From Lutraria lutraria (taxonomy: Eukaryota; Mollusca; Bivalvia; Venerida; Mactridae): DNA of 64,000 nt. A model generated the notes under the pieces. The model saw nothing but the letters and a program-made list of their open reading frames with translations, did not search any database and was not told the DNA's origin. Positions 38,502 to 49,365 of this stretch are shown piece after piece; position 1 is the first letter of the stretch; each line of letters starts with the position of its first letter. Where the stretch lies: positions 34,797,501 to 34,861,500 of the forward strand of contig OZ026842.1 in assembly GCA_964023205.1 (NCBI GenBank), read 5' to 3'. The translations under genes and the position numbers were made by a program.

Positions 38502-41500
38502 ATGTCTGATAAAGACAAGAAACGGAAACATGACAGTAGTGATGGAGATACTGAACCAGAATCTAAGAAAGCTCACCTTGATTACCTGACCAAAATTAAA
38601 CAAACGAGACTGTCAGTCTGTTCCTCTGTGGCAGAATTCAAGTTCAACAAGAAGCGAGTACGAGTCTTGTCCAAAGCTCAGGACTTTCCTGATGATAGTA
38701 ATGGTGTGGTATACTGGATGTCCAGGGACCAGAGAGTCCAAGGTAGAAGCTGTTGTATTATGTTTATTCAGGGATTTTTTGGGGGCGATTTTATAGCAAA
38801 AATTCGGTCATATTCCCAATGGAAAATAGTATCTTTTTTTCCCAATTTACAGACAAAAATTCCCAATAAATAAAAAAAATTATAAATTTTATAAGTTCAT
38901 TAACATCACTATTGGTAGTAAATACCTTATTCTGTTACTGCTCTATGGGAGAATAAGTAGAATAAGTTGAACATTGCCAAAATTGTAGTTATACATTTTT
39001 CCCAATTTTGATTAAAACACCGCGAAAATTCCCAATCCCAAGGGTATGGGTCATATTCCCAAAATACCGAGAAAAAAACCTGTTATTATACTGTTTATTT
39101 GATCCCTTTACTCTTTAGGGATATGTCCAGTATGTATTGGTATACAGTACACACTCTCCAGAGCGGCCCTCTTTTGAGCAACAACCTCCCTTCAACAACA
39201 GCTTGATTTTTCCTACTGCACAAATTAACTATTAATTTAACCTCTCTAGGGCAACAACCTCTTAACAACAACAACATAATTTGATACTCCCAAAGGATGT
39301 TGCTTTGGAGAGGTTGCACTGCATATAATAATAAATAGCCTCCTTAAAAAAAAACACTCATTAATTTTGGTGAAAAACTAGGCTGAAAGTTTGAAATTAG
39401 AAAAGCAGGTGGGACAGGGTTCTTACTAATTCTGAGTGTTTCCTGATCATCTTCATTATTTAGAATTTCTTAATTAACTAGACACGCAAGATCAGACAAT
39501 ACTAGGATAACACCATTCATAGTATCAAATTCATCTGATTGATAATTTCAGATAATTGGGCTTTTCTGTATGCCCAGAAACTTGCTTTCAAGTTAGAAGT
39601 TCCACTACATGTGTGTTTTTGTCTGGTTCCGAAGTTTCTCGAGGCTACAATCCGACACTTTACTTTCATGCTTGATGGATTGAAGGAAGTAGAAAAGGTT
39701 TGGAAGAATTTTGGTTTTATTTCAAACTGAATTAAATTGAAATAGTAGACTTGTGTGTCTTGTTGGATCAAATAAAAATATACATTCTGGCTAAAAATTG
39801 GAAATTGTCTTTATATTCATAATAGTTTTTTTAGAAGAAGGCTTTCAATTTTACTCATATTCTTACTCGGGTACTTAATAGCTGGGTACTAACTGGATGT
39901 CCAAAGTCAGCATGATCCTTGGCGGAAGTTAATTTGAAGAGTCAACACAATTTTTATCTAATGTTAGTGTAAATTTGACCCGTTGATCAAATTCAAAGAG
40001 TCAGAAGCATTATTTGACTAATTCCAAGAATCAAAATGCCCTTTTAAGGATCATATGTGAGCCCTTTTTAGTATCATGGCATGTATGACTGTATGAGAAT
40101 TATGACGTGTATAAAGTTTGCTTTTGAAGGAATGCACAGATCTTGGAATAAATTTTCATCTGTTGACTGGTCATGCTAAAGATGTTCTCCCTACTTTTGT
40201 GGAGGACCATTCTATCGGAGGTGTCGTGACTGACTTCTGTCCACTGAGAGTTCCCTTGGCATGGGTTGATGATGTCGTTAAAGTATTACCTAAAAATATC
40301 CCAGTATGCCAGGTGGGTAATGTTACTATTTTATTGATTTCTTTCTTTTTGATTTCATTCAAGTTGCATTGCAAAAATAAACTGGTTGTGTTTTCGATAT
40401 TGGTGTTGTAATTATAACACAAGAGCAAATAAATGAAAAGGCATTTTTCTAAAATTAAATTTGGAAAAAGGGCTGAGCCCAGGGGTAATAAAAATTTGAA
40501 AAAGTTACCAAGTTAAAATTTCAATTTCAGTCAATAAGAATCTTGGTTATAATATTTCACTGTTAAATATTTTACTAGATATTCAGATCAACTGTGCTGA
40601 TAGAATAGCGTATGATTAATATCGTAATTTTATTATGATTATAAGGAACATTGAAAGATGAACTGAGCTCGTTGATCAATCTGAAGTTAGATATTATGCT
40701 GTAAGTAAGCTGAAGGTCTGTATCAAGTCTCGACATATAAGCTATGTATTAAACTTTAGTACATGCATCAGAGCCGATAACCTAGGCTACTACCATTGCA
40801 TTCTAGATAGTCCCAAGTCCAAGCAAAGATTTACACGTGCAATGAACCCTTCTACTGATATCCGTTTACTTTTAGGTTGATGCTCACAATTTAGTGCCAT
40901 GCTGGGAAGCTTCACCAAAACTTGAATACGGTGCACGGACAATAAGAAACAAGATCCATAATCAACTATCAGGATTTCTTACAGAGTTTCCTCCTGTCTG
41001 TAAACATAAATACAAGAACAAAACTTCTAGCAAGGTACAGTCAGAACTGTTAATAAAGGCCAACCTTGGGAAAGACAAAATGTGTCCTTTAATGACAGAT
41101 GGCCTTTATTCAATAATCATTGACAGTTTTTAAAATAATGGCCTTTATTTACAGGGTGGTCTTTATTCAGAGGTGCAAACTTTAGGTTTTAATTTTGTTG
41201 TCAGAAATGATAAATTCTATTACTTGTATTTTGAAAATCTGGTTAAGTGATTTCTTGCAATCCTGTTCTTTTACTTTCTTTGCTTTTGGTTGTCCAAGAC
41301 ATCTGGCAATGGTCCTACTTTATGCACTGCAATTATGATATTTGGTACATAATGCTAGATGCTTCAAGAAATTTAATGAGGTTGGTTATTACATTTTATG
41401 ATTTGAAACATTTCAGCCTGTAGACTGGGATGCAGCATACAAAAGTTTAGAAGTGGACCAGTCTGTACTTCCTGTGGACTGGGCCAAGCCAGGCACCAGT

Positions 41501-44500
41501 CATGGTTTACAGATGCTTGAGTCCTTCTGTAATGAGAGGCTTAAATACTTCGGAAGTGACAGAAACAATCCAAATAAAAATGCTCTTAGTAACCTGTCGC
41601 CTTGGATACATTTTGGTATGTATTTTAGTCAACCTTAGTTTTCGTTTGTCTGTAATACATGTAGGTTAGGGTGCAAATGCATTTATTGAACGCTGTGTCT
41701 TGTTTTGTTATCATTTTGTGATTGTCTGCATATAAGTTGCTGAATTCTGCATAAACCTAAGATAAAATGTGATTAAAGACTGAAACATATTGGTCATATG
41801 GTTTTATTTCATTATTAATGTAAATGAAACTTGATATATTAACTCACATTTACTTAGGCTTGTTGTATACATGTATTTTGTTTAAAATTCTTGAGAAAAG
41901 CAACATACAAATGAACGTTTACATATAATTCAGTTGATAATGTGGGTGGGGTATTGAAAACTTTTGTCGAACGTTTACATATAATTCAGTTGATAATGTG
42001 GGTGGGGTATTGAAAACTTTTGTCGAACGTTTACATATAATTCAGTTGATAATGTGGGTGGGGTATTGAAAACTTTTGTCCAGATGGCTATAAAGTCCTG
42101 ATATTTCTATTGTAGGTCAAATATCAGCACAGCGATGTATTCTTATGGTACGTCAGTTCAGAAGTCGTTACAAGGAAGGCGTTGAAGCATACATAGAGGA
42201 AACAATCATCAGGAGAGAATTGTCTGATAATTTCTGTTATTACAATAAAAAATATGACAGTGTTGAAGGTAAATACATTACAACCTCTCCAGAGCGGCTC
42301 TCCTTTCAACAACAGCATGAATTTTTCTCACTGCACAATTTAACTATTAATTTAACCTCTAGAGCAACAACTACTCAACAACAACATAATTTTGCTTCTC
42401 CCAAAGAGTGTAACTTTGGAAAGGTTGCACTGTATATACAGTTGAATCTCGTTATGTCAAACTCGCTTATATCAAAATTTCGGTTATGTCAAACTGTTTC
42501 ATTGGGTCCCGATTTTTTTGCTCTTTCTCTATATGAAATTAATCCGCTTACCTCCAATTCACTTATCTCAAAATTTCGTTTATGTCAAACTAAATTTTTG
42601 TCCCCATGACTCTAATTAGCATGTAGTTTGAGTTGTTTATCTCAAAGTTGGAGCAGATCAGCGAACAATGGACACTTTCACACCTATCATGACATTTTGC
42701 TAATTGAACAATTTAAAGGCTCCGGGAGATTTATAATCGTGTGACAAACAGAAAGCACAAGTGTAGTGTAGCATGATAATCATACCTGGTATTTGACTTA
42801 ACTAAAATTATGGTAGGTAAGGTAAACAAGTACGCACCACGTATATTTTCGGCTGCTGTGAGTATCCGAATACTAGGATACTCGTAGGTTTAACTTGAAA
42901 ATTGAGTACGGTTACTTGCCACCTATGACAGTGTCGGATTCCAATCTGAGTAAAATGATCTTAGCTTAATAAAAAATATTAATTCCGAAAGCGTGATCGA
43001 CGTTGCGGCAACTAACGGATTCGTCTTACATTATGTACGGAATGCATAAAAATCCGAAAATATGTAACGCTATAGACGCTCCGTTTTTTCGAATTCTTAC
43101 AACAAATTTCGTAAATAAGTATTTTATGTTGGGACATTAATTGTTGATATTAATTATCATGAATAGATACATAATTATTTTGTTTCTTCTCTACGTATGC
43201 ACATATTTTATTCAAGCAAAACGTAATCATACATGTATTGTTATCTTAAATAAAGGCTACTGTACGTGCGTGTACACAAATACTTTAAATCATATATAAT
43301 TATGCAGTATTTGTTTATCTCAAATTTCGGTTATCTCAAACTAATTTCCACGGTCCCTAGAAATTTGAGATAACGAGATTCAACTGTATATACAAGCTAG
43401 TTGAAAGTAACCAGCGAGAATTTAAGTCATGCTGGGGTGACTGCCATAGCAACAAATTGAACAATGTATAGATATTTTGCATGTTGTCATGCCAGTTATG
43501 TGACCAGTTTGAGTAATTTATTATGAGCATCCAGAAAAATATTACATAAATTTGAAACTGCTTTCAGAGGAGAGTGGGTGGGTATTAGTATCCTAAAGTT
43601 TTTTTCCAGGGAGCTCTAATACTTATTATTTACCATTCTTCATGTTATCAACACAGCGGTGAAAACAACCTCTGATCATACTACACCAATACATTCCCAG
43701 TTTCTGTTGCTTTTGAGACTGAAGCAAAATCCTCCTCATGAGTACACACAAAATGAAGATTGTTTGAAATAATTCGGAACAAGAATGCATGTGACTGTCT
43801 GTGATTGGAAACTGTCTGTGATTGGATGGAAACTGTCTGTGATTGGATGGAAACTGTCTGTGATTGGATGGAAACTGTCTGTGATTGGATGGAAACTGTC
43901 TGTGATTGGATGGAAACTGTCTGTGATTGGAAACTGAATGATAGTTCAGCTTTCCATAGCCGTCGCTTGGTGTCCATAATTTTTATGTGGACCAAGTACT
44001 ATGTTTTTCTTTATCCACCATGCAAATGTTAAACTGGTTTCCATTCGATCTAGTCCATGTACGTTTAGCTTCCATGAGTACTTTCAGTTCTTTGATTTTA
44101 TTCTAGGTGCATATGACTGGGCCAAAACGTCATTGAAACTCCACGAAGATGATAAAAGAACACATGTGTATTCTAAAGAAAAATTAGAAACAGGGAAAAC
44201 TCATGACCTACTTTGGAATGCAGCTCAGGTATGTGAAAAATATCAAATACCTGGTTGAATCCATTTTGTATCAAATCTTGATTTTATTAACTTTGGTACA
44301 TACTACCTCAATGCCAATGACCTGGGTACAATTTCTTATGGTCTGCGCTTGGTGCTGTTCAAGGTTACTTCACTGGATCAGAGCTGATATATTTTAAAGA
44401 GGAACAAAAATTCTCTTCAATTGATTGTTAAACAAATGTTGATGCTTCACGATTACCGGTCAAATGAACCGTTTCGGATCATATTCCACATTGTACCAAA

Positions 44501-45389
44501 ACATTTTGTGTTGTCAGATCAGCAACCGACTATGCCAGTGTGACTCCTAACATGATAACATCCCAATTTATTATTGATGACTGAATGATTTTAAATCATG
44601 TTTTATTTCTTGACAGAATCAAATGGTAAATGAAGGTAAGATGCATGGATTTATGAGAATGTACTGGGCAAAAAAGATTCTAGAATGGACGAGTAGCCCC
44701 AAGGAAGCTCTAGAGATAGCGATTTATCTGAATGACAGATACAGTCTAGACGGAAGAGATCCTAACGGCTATGTTGGTATGTATTTACTTTTATTCCACT
44801 GTTTTGGCAGAATGTTTTTTATGTCAACACCTGCGTCTGGTGGCGTCCATAATAATTTGCCGTCCTAGAAGTTGAAAAATTTCCATTCCATCTAAAACAT
44901 AACTTGATGTTTCTCCACTTTTGGGCATGTGTTTTCTTCATTGTAATTGTCAATGCACCCTTCGACTTCGTTATATATTGTAACAATTCATGTGGGAATT
45001 TACAAGAAACTATTCTCCGGAAACTAATTTGACTGTTTTCAGTAAAAATAATTGATATCACATTGTGAAAAATAACAAATCCAATGATTAGATTTCTATG
45101 TAAAGGGAGACAAACCTATTAAGGGGAGAGAGGTTATATTTGTAAACTTATAACTTAAATGTACAATGACTTATAAGAAGCCTGTTTTTTTAAAACTATT
45201 CTAAACACTGGCTATGCTATTACAGGATGTATGTGGTCAATTTGTGGCATACACGACCAGGGTTGGAAGGAACGACCTGTTTTTGGAAAGATTCGATACA
45301 TGAATTACGCTGGATGTAAACGGAAGTTTGATGTTGGAAAATTTGAGGCCAAGCATAGAAGACAAACTGCTGTAAAAGCTGAAAAATGA
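38502..45389 (+). CDS. phr: Class II CPD photolyase (deoxyribodipyrimidine photolyase)
   Basis: FAD-dependent enzyme that uses near-UV/blue light to split cyclobutane pyrimidine dimers in DNA. Nine exons with GT/AG borders and matching phases: 38502-38742, 39552-39697, 40130-40312, 40876-41034, 41417-41615, 42116-42268, 44107-44228, 44617-44776, 45226-45389; 1527 nt, 508 aa, normal for animal class II enzymes. A basic nuclear-type tail ([10 protein letters not shown]) precedes the alpha/beta antenna domain (about 70-240; [10 protein letters not shown] near 191-200). The FAD domain carries both class II signatures: [15 protein letters not shown] (335-349) and GIHDQGW...FGKIRYMN (462-481). [15 protein letters not shown] precedes the second signature. 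No inactivating lesion is seen. The start is the ATG before the basic segment; an in-frame ATG at 38361 would add 47 residues, but a TTCATTTCAG acceptor-like site lies between, so the upstream part may be intron. Confidence 0.96.
39145..39321 (+). mobile_element. Family A MITE-like element, copy 4 (photolyase intron 1)
   Basis: Begins CAGTACACACTCTCCAGAGC and ends GAGAGGTTGCACTG with the typical interior (GAGCAACAACCTCCCTTCAAC, GGATGTTGCTTTGG). TA flanks the 5' end and the 3' end is followed by CATATA. Confidence 0.75.
41038..41182 (-). mobile_element. Family B MITE-like element abutting the photolyase exon 4 donor
   Basis: Begins CAGTCAGAACTGTTAATAAAG and continues GGCCAACCTTGGGAAAGAC, GGCCTTTATTCAATAATC and GGCCTTTATTTACAGGGTGG in reverse order relative to the copy at 5701. 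It starts three bases after the exon 4/intron boundary (exon end 41034, donor GTA at 41035-41037). Confidence 0.65.
41913..42080 (+). repeat. Three tandem 56-bp repeats (photolyase intron 5)
   Basis: GAACGTTTACATATAATTCA begins units at 41913, 41969 and 42025, offset exactly 56 bp, each closing with GGGTATTGAAAACTTTTGTC. The copies look identical. The array ends ~35 bp before the exon 6 acceptor. Confidence 0.92.
42276..42432 (+). mobile_element. Family A MITE-like element, copy 5, abutting the photolyase exon 6 donor
   Basis: Begins CATTACAACCTCTCCAGAGC, a one-step variant of CAGTACAACC, and ends AAGGTTGCACTG. It starts seven bases after the exon 6 donor (GTAAATA at 42269-42275). Its 3' end lies six bases from the pogo-like element at 42439. 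Confidence 0.75.
42439..43386. mobile_element. Pogo/Tigger-like non-autonomous DNA transposon (photolyase intron 6)
   Basis: Begins CAGTTGAATCTCGTTATGTC and ends with the inverse, GATAACGAGATTCAACTG; both ends are flanked by TATA. Subterminal repeats of TTTCGGTTATxTCAAACT occur at both ends. The 948-bp interior is CpG-rich (for example CGTGATCGACGTTGCGGC) but has no transposase ORF. CAGT termini with TA target duplication are typical of the pogo branch of Tc1/mariner. It is thus probably an internally deleted copy. Confidence 0.75.
43804..43934 (+). repeat. 21-bp minisatellite (photolyase intron 6)
   Basis: About six head-to-tail copies of a 21-bp unit, GAAACTGTCTGTGATTGGAT + G, nearly identical. 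It opens in-frame repeats (METVCDW on plus, SIQSQTV on minus) that are not genes. Confidence 0.92.
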
Positions 45390-45926
45390 AGACGAAGAAT
45401 GGAAAATTCTGTTTGATTTACTGACATTTCTAGAAGACTGTAAGTGCCTATGTAATAGAAGGATGTTCACTTGTTTGAAGAAGTTGAAAGATTTAAGCTG
45501 TAAATATTTGTTTTAAGAACCTCTTGTGGCAGCTTTGTCTAATGCTGACCAGCATGAGTTATCACTTGTGAACAAAGGCCGCATGTTAAAAATGATGGTT
45601 GTTAAATACATAATTTGCTGATGTTATGGTCTGTAAGAACATCTGAATGGATAATCATTTGTGGACTCTTTGATGATTTCTGTTGAAACAAGTTTAACAC
45701 TTGTGAATTCTGGCCATTATACAGCAGACAACGTACTGATACAGTGGACCAAATGACTATTTGATTCGCCTTTTCATTCATTCTCCTGTTTGTGGGCTGT
45801 CTTTACAGGTTCCACTGTACATCTGGGTCTCCTTACATGACACCAAATATTGTGTTCTAACTATATGCTCATGCATTCATTTATGATCGCTTTGTCTCTG
45901 TTCAGTGTTTAATCTGTTTTATTATA

Positions 45927-46090
45927 CAGTTGAATCTCATTAAGTCAAACTCAACTATATCAACTTTTTTCCCAGTCTGAACTGTTTCCCATGTTTTTTT
46001 TGTTGTAATCTCTTTGTGATATAACTTTGCTTACCTCAAATTTGCTTACCTCCTAATTTTGTTTATGTTAAACTTTGAATTTCTTCCTTT
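45927..46090 (+). mobile_element. Partial pogo/Tigger-like element (photolyase 3' region)
   Basis: CAGTTGAATCTCATTAAGTC and the following TCAAACTCAACTATATCAAC match the left end of the element at 42439. The right end is missing or too diverged. Confidence 0.55.
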
Positions 46091-46252
46091 GACTTGTTAC
46101 CTGGTCACTTTAATACAATTATTTTGATTTCACCAAGTGCATTTGATTTGGACTTTTTATTGAGACCAAAGCTATCCAACTGAGACCAGAGACTAGTCAC
46201 TGAATGCAGCAGCTCCATTGGCCAAATTTGCGATTTCATGCAGTGTCCACCA

Positions 46253-46335
46253 AAAGGGTTAAACACAATAGTGTATTAACTCATATTGAAATAAGAACAA
46301 CTTACGACAGTGTTTGCGCTGAGCCCTGGATTTTT
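46253..46335 (-). repeat. ~80-bp imperfect palindromic repeat, copy 2
   Basis: AAGGGTTAAACACAATAGTG, CATATTGAAATAAGAACAAC and GTGTTTGCGCTGAGCCCTGG repeat the order of the 13382 copy with several substitutions. It sits in the photolyase 3' region. Confidence 0.65.
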
Positions 46336-46518
46336 AATACCAGTTTGATATAAACACTTGTCTTGCCTTTATTACCTTAAGCCCAAAGCTTTTCTTGTTT
46401 GTTAATTGTTCATTGTTGTATCAAAAGTTTCCTTTCTACCTCAGTATTTTTTATTGATATTATCACACACAAATTTAAATGTGTTTTGAATTTTCTTTAC
46501 CATTTTTTCATATTTTGT

Positions 46519-46524
46519 AATAAA
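46519..46524 (+). terminator. Candidate photolyase polyadenylation signal
   Basis: AATAAA about 1.13 kb after the photolyase stop codon and ~340 bp from the opposite-strand signal at 46867, a plausible convergent gene end. Other hexamers could be used. Confidence 0.3.
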
Positions 46525-46609
46525 ATGAATATCATGTAATGCTTATCTTGTATTTAGTTTTGTTATTTAATTGAGATTTTTTGTTTGAGATCATGAATTT
46601 GACTTGCAA

Positions 46610-46815
46610 ATATGACTGAGTGGTTGGTGGTTATGGTCTGAGAGTATTAATCACCACTGTGTGAATCCCTGACAAGACTGATCTAACATAACCTGGAGGA
46701 AGCTGTGAAACAAGCTGGGACAAGCTGTATGCTGGGACCTTAATCCACTGTTATAGCTGAAGATCACCAAAAGTCCTTGGCTGTTGGTGCGATTTAGTTA
46801 AACCGCAGCAGAAAA
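46610..46815 (+). repeat. tRNA-derived SINE fossil
   Basis: GACTGAGTGGTTGGTGGTTA and the following TGGTCTGAGAG and GTGTGAATCCCTGAC resemble degenerate A and B boxes; a body with repeated AGCTGGGACAAGCTG-like phrases follows, ending in A-rich DNA (AAAACAAAGC then A9). Confidence 0.45.
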
Positions 46816-46866
46816 ACAAAGCAAAAAAAAACACCATATTTTGTTGCAAGCCTAAAAGCTTCACCA

Positions 46867-46872
46867 TTTATT
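46867..46872 (-). terminator. Candidate polyadenylation signal of the MYND gene
   Basis: Minus-strand AATAAA (plus TTTATT). It would give the MYND transcript a ~2.5 kb 3' UTR from the stop at 49366. Nearer minus-strand hexamers also exist, so assignment is tentative. Confidence 0.25.
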
Positions 46873-47389
46873 AAGTACATGTTTGTTACATAATTATATA
46901 AACAGGAAGTAAGCAGTACACACAGAGAAGGCACTAATCATACATTAAACCAGGCCACACTAAGATACAAATATTGAGAAGTAAAAAAATACTAAAAACA
47001 GTAAAAAATAGCATCTTTGGCTAAGTAGATAGACATTTGGCACCTTAACAATTTACAGCGGGTAGTTTTTAGTTGATTGAACATATATTTTCAGTTTATT
47101 ATAGAATACACAGAGTCTTTATTGTCTTGACATCCAAAATATTGTTGTTATTATTAATGTAAAACATACAAAATGTATAAATTGATACATAAAAGTGCAA
47201 AGCAAATATAGTTAACACTAAACATTGTATTTTGAAGTCAAAAACAAAATCAGATCATTAACTATTAAAGATCATGCAAATCTGATACTTAATTAACAAC
47301 AGACAGATACTCCTGCAGAATTATGGTATTCATTAAAAATAATCTTAGTACAAGAAAAAATCACTGGTGGTTATTGGTTCTATATTTAA

Positions 47390-48045
47390 AACAACAAAAT
47401 AAGACAGGTGGCTATTGTTTCTATATTTAGAATTGAACAAAATGTGACAGGTGGTTATTGTTTCTAAATTTAGAACAGAATAAAATGTGACAGTTGGTTA
47501 TTGTTTCTATTCTTAGATCAGAACAAAATGTCACAGGTGGTTACTGTTTCTAATTTTAGAACAGAACATATGTGACAAGTGGTTATTGTATCTATATTTA
47601 GAACAGTACGAAAATATGACAGGTGGATATTGTTTCTATTTTTAGAACAACAAAATATGACAGGTAAATATTGTTTCTATTTTTACATCAGAACCAAATG
47701 TGACGGGTGGTTATTGTTTCTATTTTTAGAACAACAAAATATGACATGTGGATATTGTTTCTATTTTTACATCAGAACCAAATGTGACAGGTGGTTATTG
47801 TTTCTATTTTTAGAACAACAAAATATGACATGTGGATATTGTTTCTATTTTTACATCAGAACCAAATGTGACAGGTGGTTATTGTTTCTATTTTTAGAAC
47901 AACAGAATATGACAGGTGGATATTGTTTCTATTTTTACATCAGAACCAAATGTGACAGGTGGTTATTGTTTCTATTTTTAGAACAACAGAATATGACAGG
48001 TGGATATTGTTTCTATTTTTACATCAGAACCAAATGTGACAGGTG
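47390..48045 (+). repeat. 42-bp minisatellite with 84-bp higher-order period
   Basis: Units of ~42 bp share GACAGGTGGTTATTGTTTCT + ATTTTTAGAAC. In the 3' half two unit types alternate, one with ACATCAGAACCAAATGTGAC and one with AGAACAACAAAATATGAC, giving an exact 84-bp period (ACATCA at 47685, 47769, 47853, 47937, 48021). The 5' half is older, with ~42-bp degenerate monomers. The 155-codon frame across it exists only because 84 is a multiple of 3. Confidence 0.9.
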
Positions 48046-48451
48046 ATATTGTTTTTTTGAGACAGAACCAATATGGAAAGTGTTTCTAAATGTGACAATC
48101 CAATACTTTAAAATAACATGCACAGATACATAAGAAAATAAAATGCAAATAAACATATCACAGAAAAGTGTAAAATAACATAAAATGTATAAAAAAGGTG
48201 GAAAATACATTGTTTATATCATACCAATTATTATAAACCTAAAAGCTAATACACGTATATATGTACATCATAGCAAAAATAAACTTAGAAAAATAAAACA
48301 AAGAAATAAATAACAAAAACTAACTGAAAATGATTGAGAATTATATGTAGAAGGCACATATGTTTGCAAAAATAAATTCAGCAATAAATATTGTTTAATG
48401 TATATACAGAAGTTGATACTAATGTAAATTAAGCTGTAAAGATTACATAGT

Positions 48452-48608
48452 GTAAATTCAGCAGTTGATTTTAATTAATAGCAAATTCAACAGTTGATAC
48501 TAATTAATTGCAAATTCAGCAGTTGATAATAATTAATTGCAAATTCAGCAGTTGATTATAATTGCAAATTCAGCAGTTGATAATAATTAATTGCAAATTC
48601 AGCAGTAT
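48452..48608 (+). repeat. 29-bp tandem repeat
   Basis: About five to six copies of a 29-bp unit, CAAATTCAGCAGTTGATAAT + AATTAATTG, one of them shortened. Confidence 0.85.
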
Positions 48609-49365
48609 GTGTTTATTAATGTAAATTTAACAGTACTATCATCCTGTATCAGTCCATATTACTGGTGTATAAACGCTTCAGGTTATTATCATCAGTAGAA
48701 AATAATCATACTATAATCAGTGTATGCAGTGAGATATTTACAATGTAATGAATGTAACTTAATTGAGAAATTTGAAGGACAAATAATTGATTAGTTTAAA
48801 TTCTTTTACATGCAGCAATCAGTTGCAAATTGTTGTAATATTAGGTGGAAGAAAAAAGTGTAGAGTAATCAATTTAATTTAATATGTAACTGGTAAGTTA
48901 TTCAATTTCAATGCAAAATAACAGATCCAATGTAAAGGAACACTTGAGATAATGTCCACATTACACATTGTTATATCAGGTGGAAGAAATTATGAAACAC
49001 TTAAGATATTGTCCAGTGTCCACATTACACTATTACTAAATAGGAAGCCTCACAACTAATTTGCACAGTAAGTTTAGTAAAAAGATGCAATAAAAATGGA
49101 CGCATGAAGTTAATTTAAATCATTTTCTTATTTCCTCAAACCAGATACATCTATGTAAACCACAGGGTCTAGACATCAAATCAACAATTACTGTATCCAG
49201 ACCCTGAGGTTCAATAAAAAACTTCAATGTTCATCAACATATACAATTTCACGATTTTTTAAAATAACTTCTGTCCCAGGAATCCAAAAAGAACTTGCGC
49301 ACCATACCCTGGGCTTGAAATTCCTTGCTAATTTTTGGGTAATCAGACAGTTACCCTCATATGAA

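Larger units (their letters stand above)
46873..49365 (-). other. Presumed 3' UTR or downstream flank of the MYND gene
   Basis: AT-rich with two tandem arrays: the 42/84-bp repeats at ~47390-48045 and a 29-bp repeat at ~48452-48608. No further coding exon is seen on either strand. Confidence 0.4.

Noticed and set aside
38361..38873. 170-codon frame as a stand-alone gene
   Set aside because: Its middle is photolyase exon 1; the 3' part is intron read-through and the 5' part may be intron or UTR.
42145..42609. 154-codon frame extending photolyase exon 6
   Set aside because: After the donor at 42269 the frame reads through MITE and pogo-like terminal sequence; the downstream exons restore the photolyase sequence, so it is intron read-through.
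43681..44032. METVCDW / SIQSQTV repeat frames
   Set aside because: Created by the 21-bp minisatellite in a photolyase intron.
47579..48046. 155-codon open frame with repeated FYFYIRTKCDRW-type motifs
   Set aside because: It lies wholly in the 42/84-bp minisatellite; it is open because the period is a multiple of three. No start context, domain or splice signal supports a gene.
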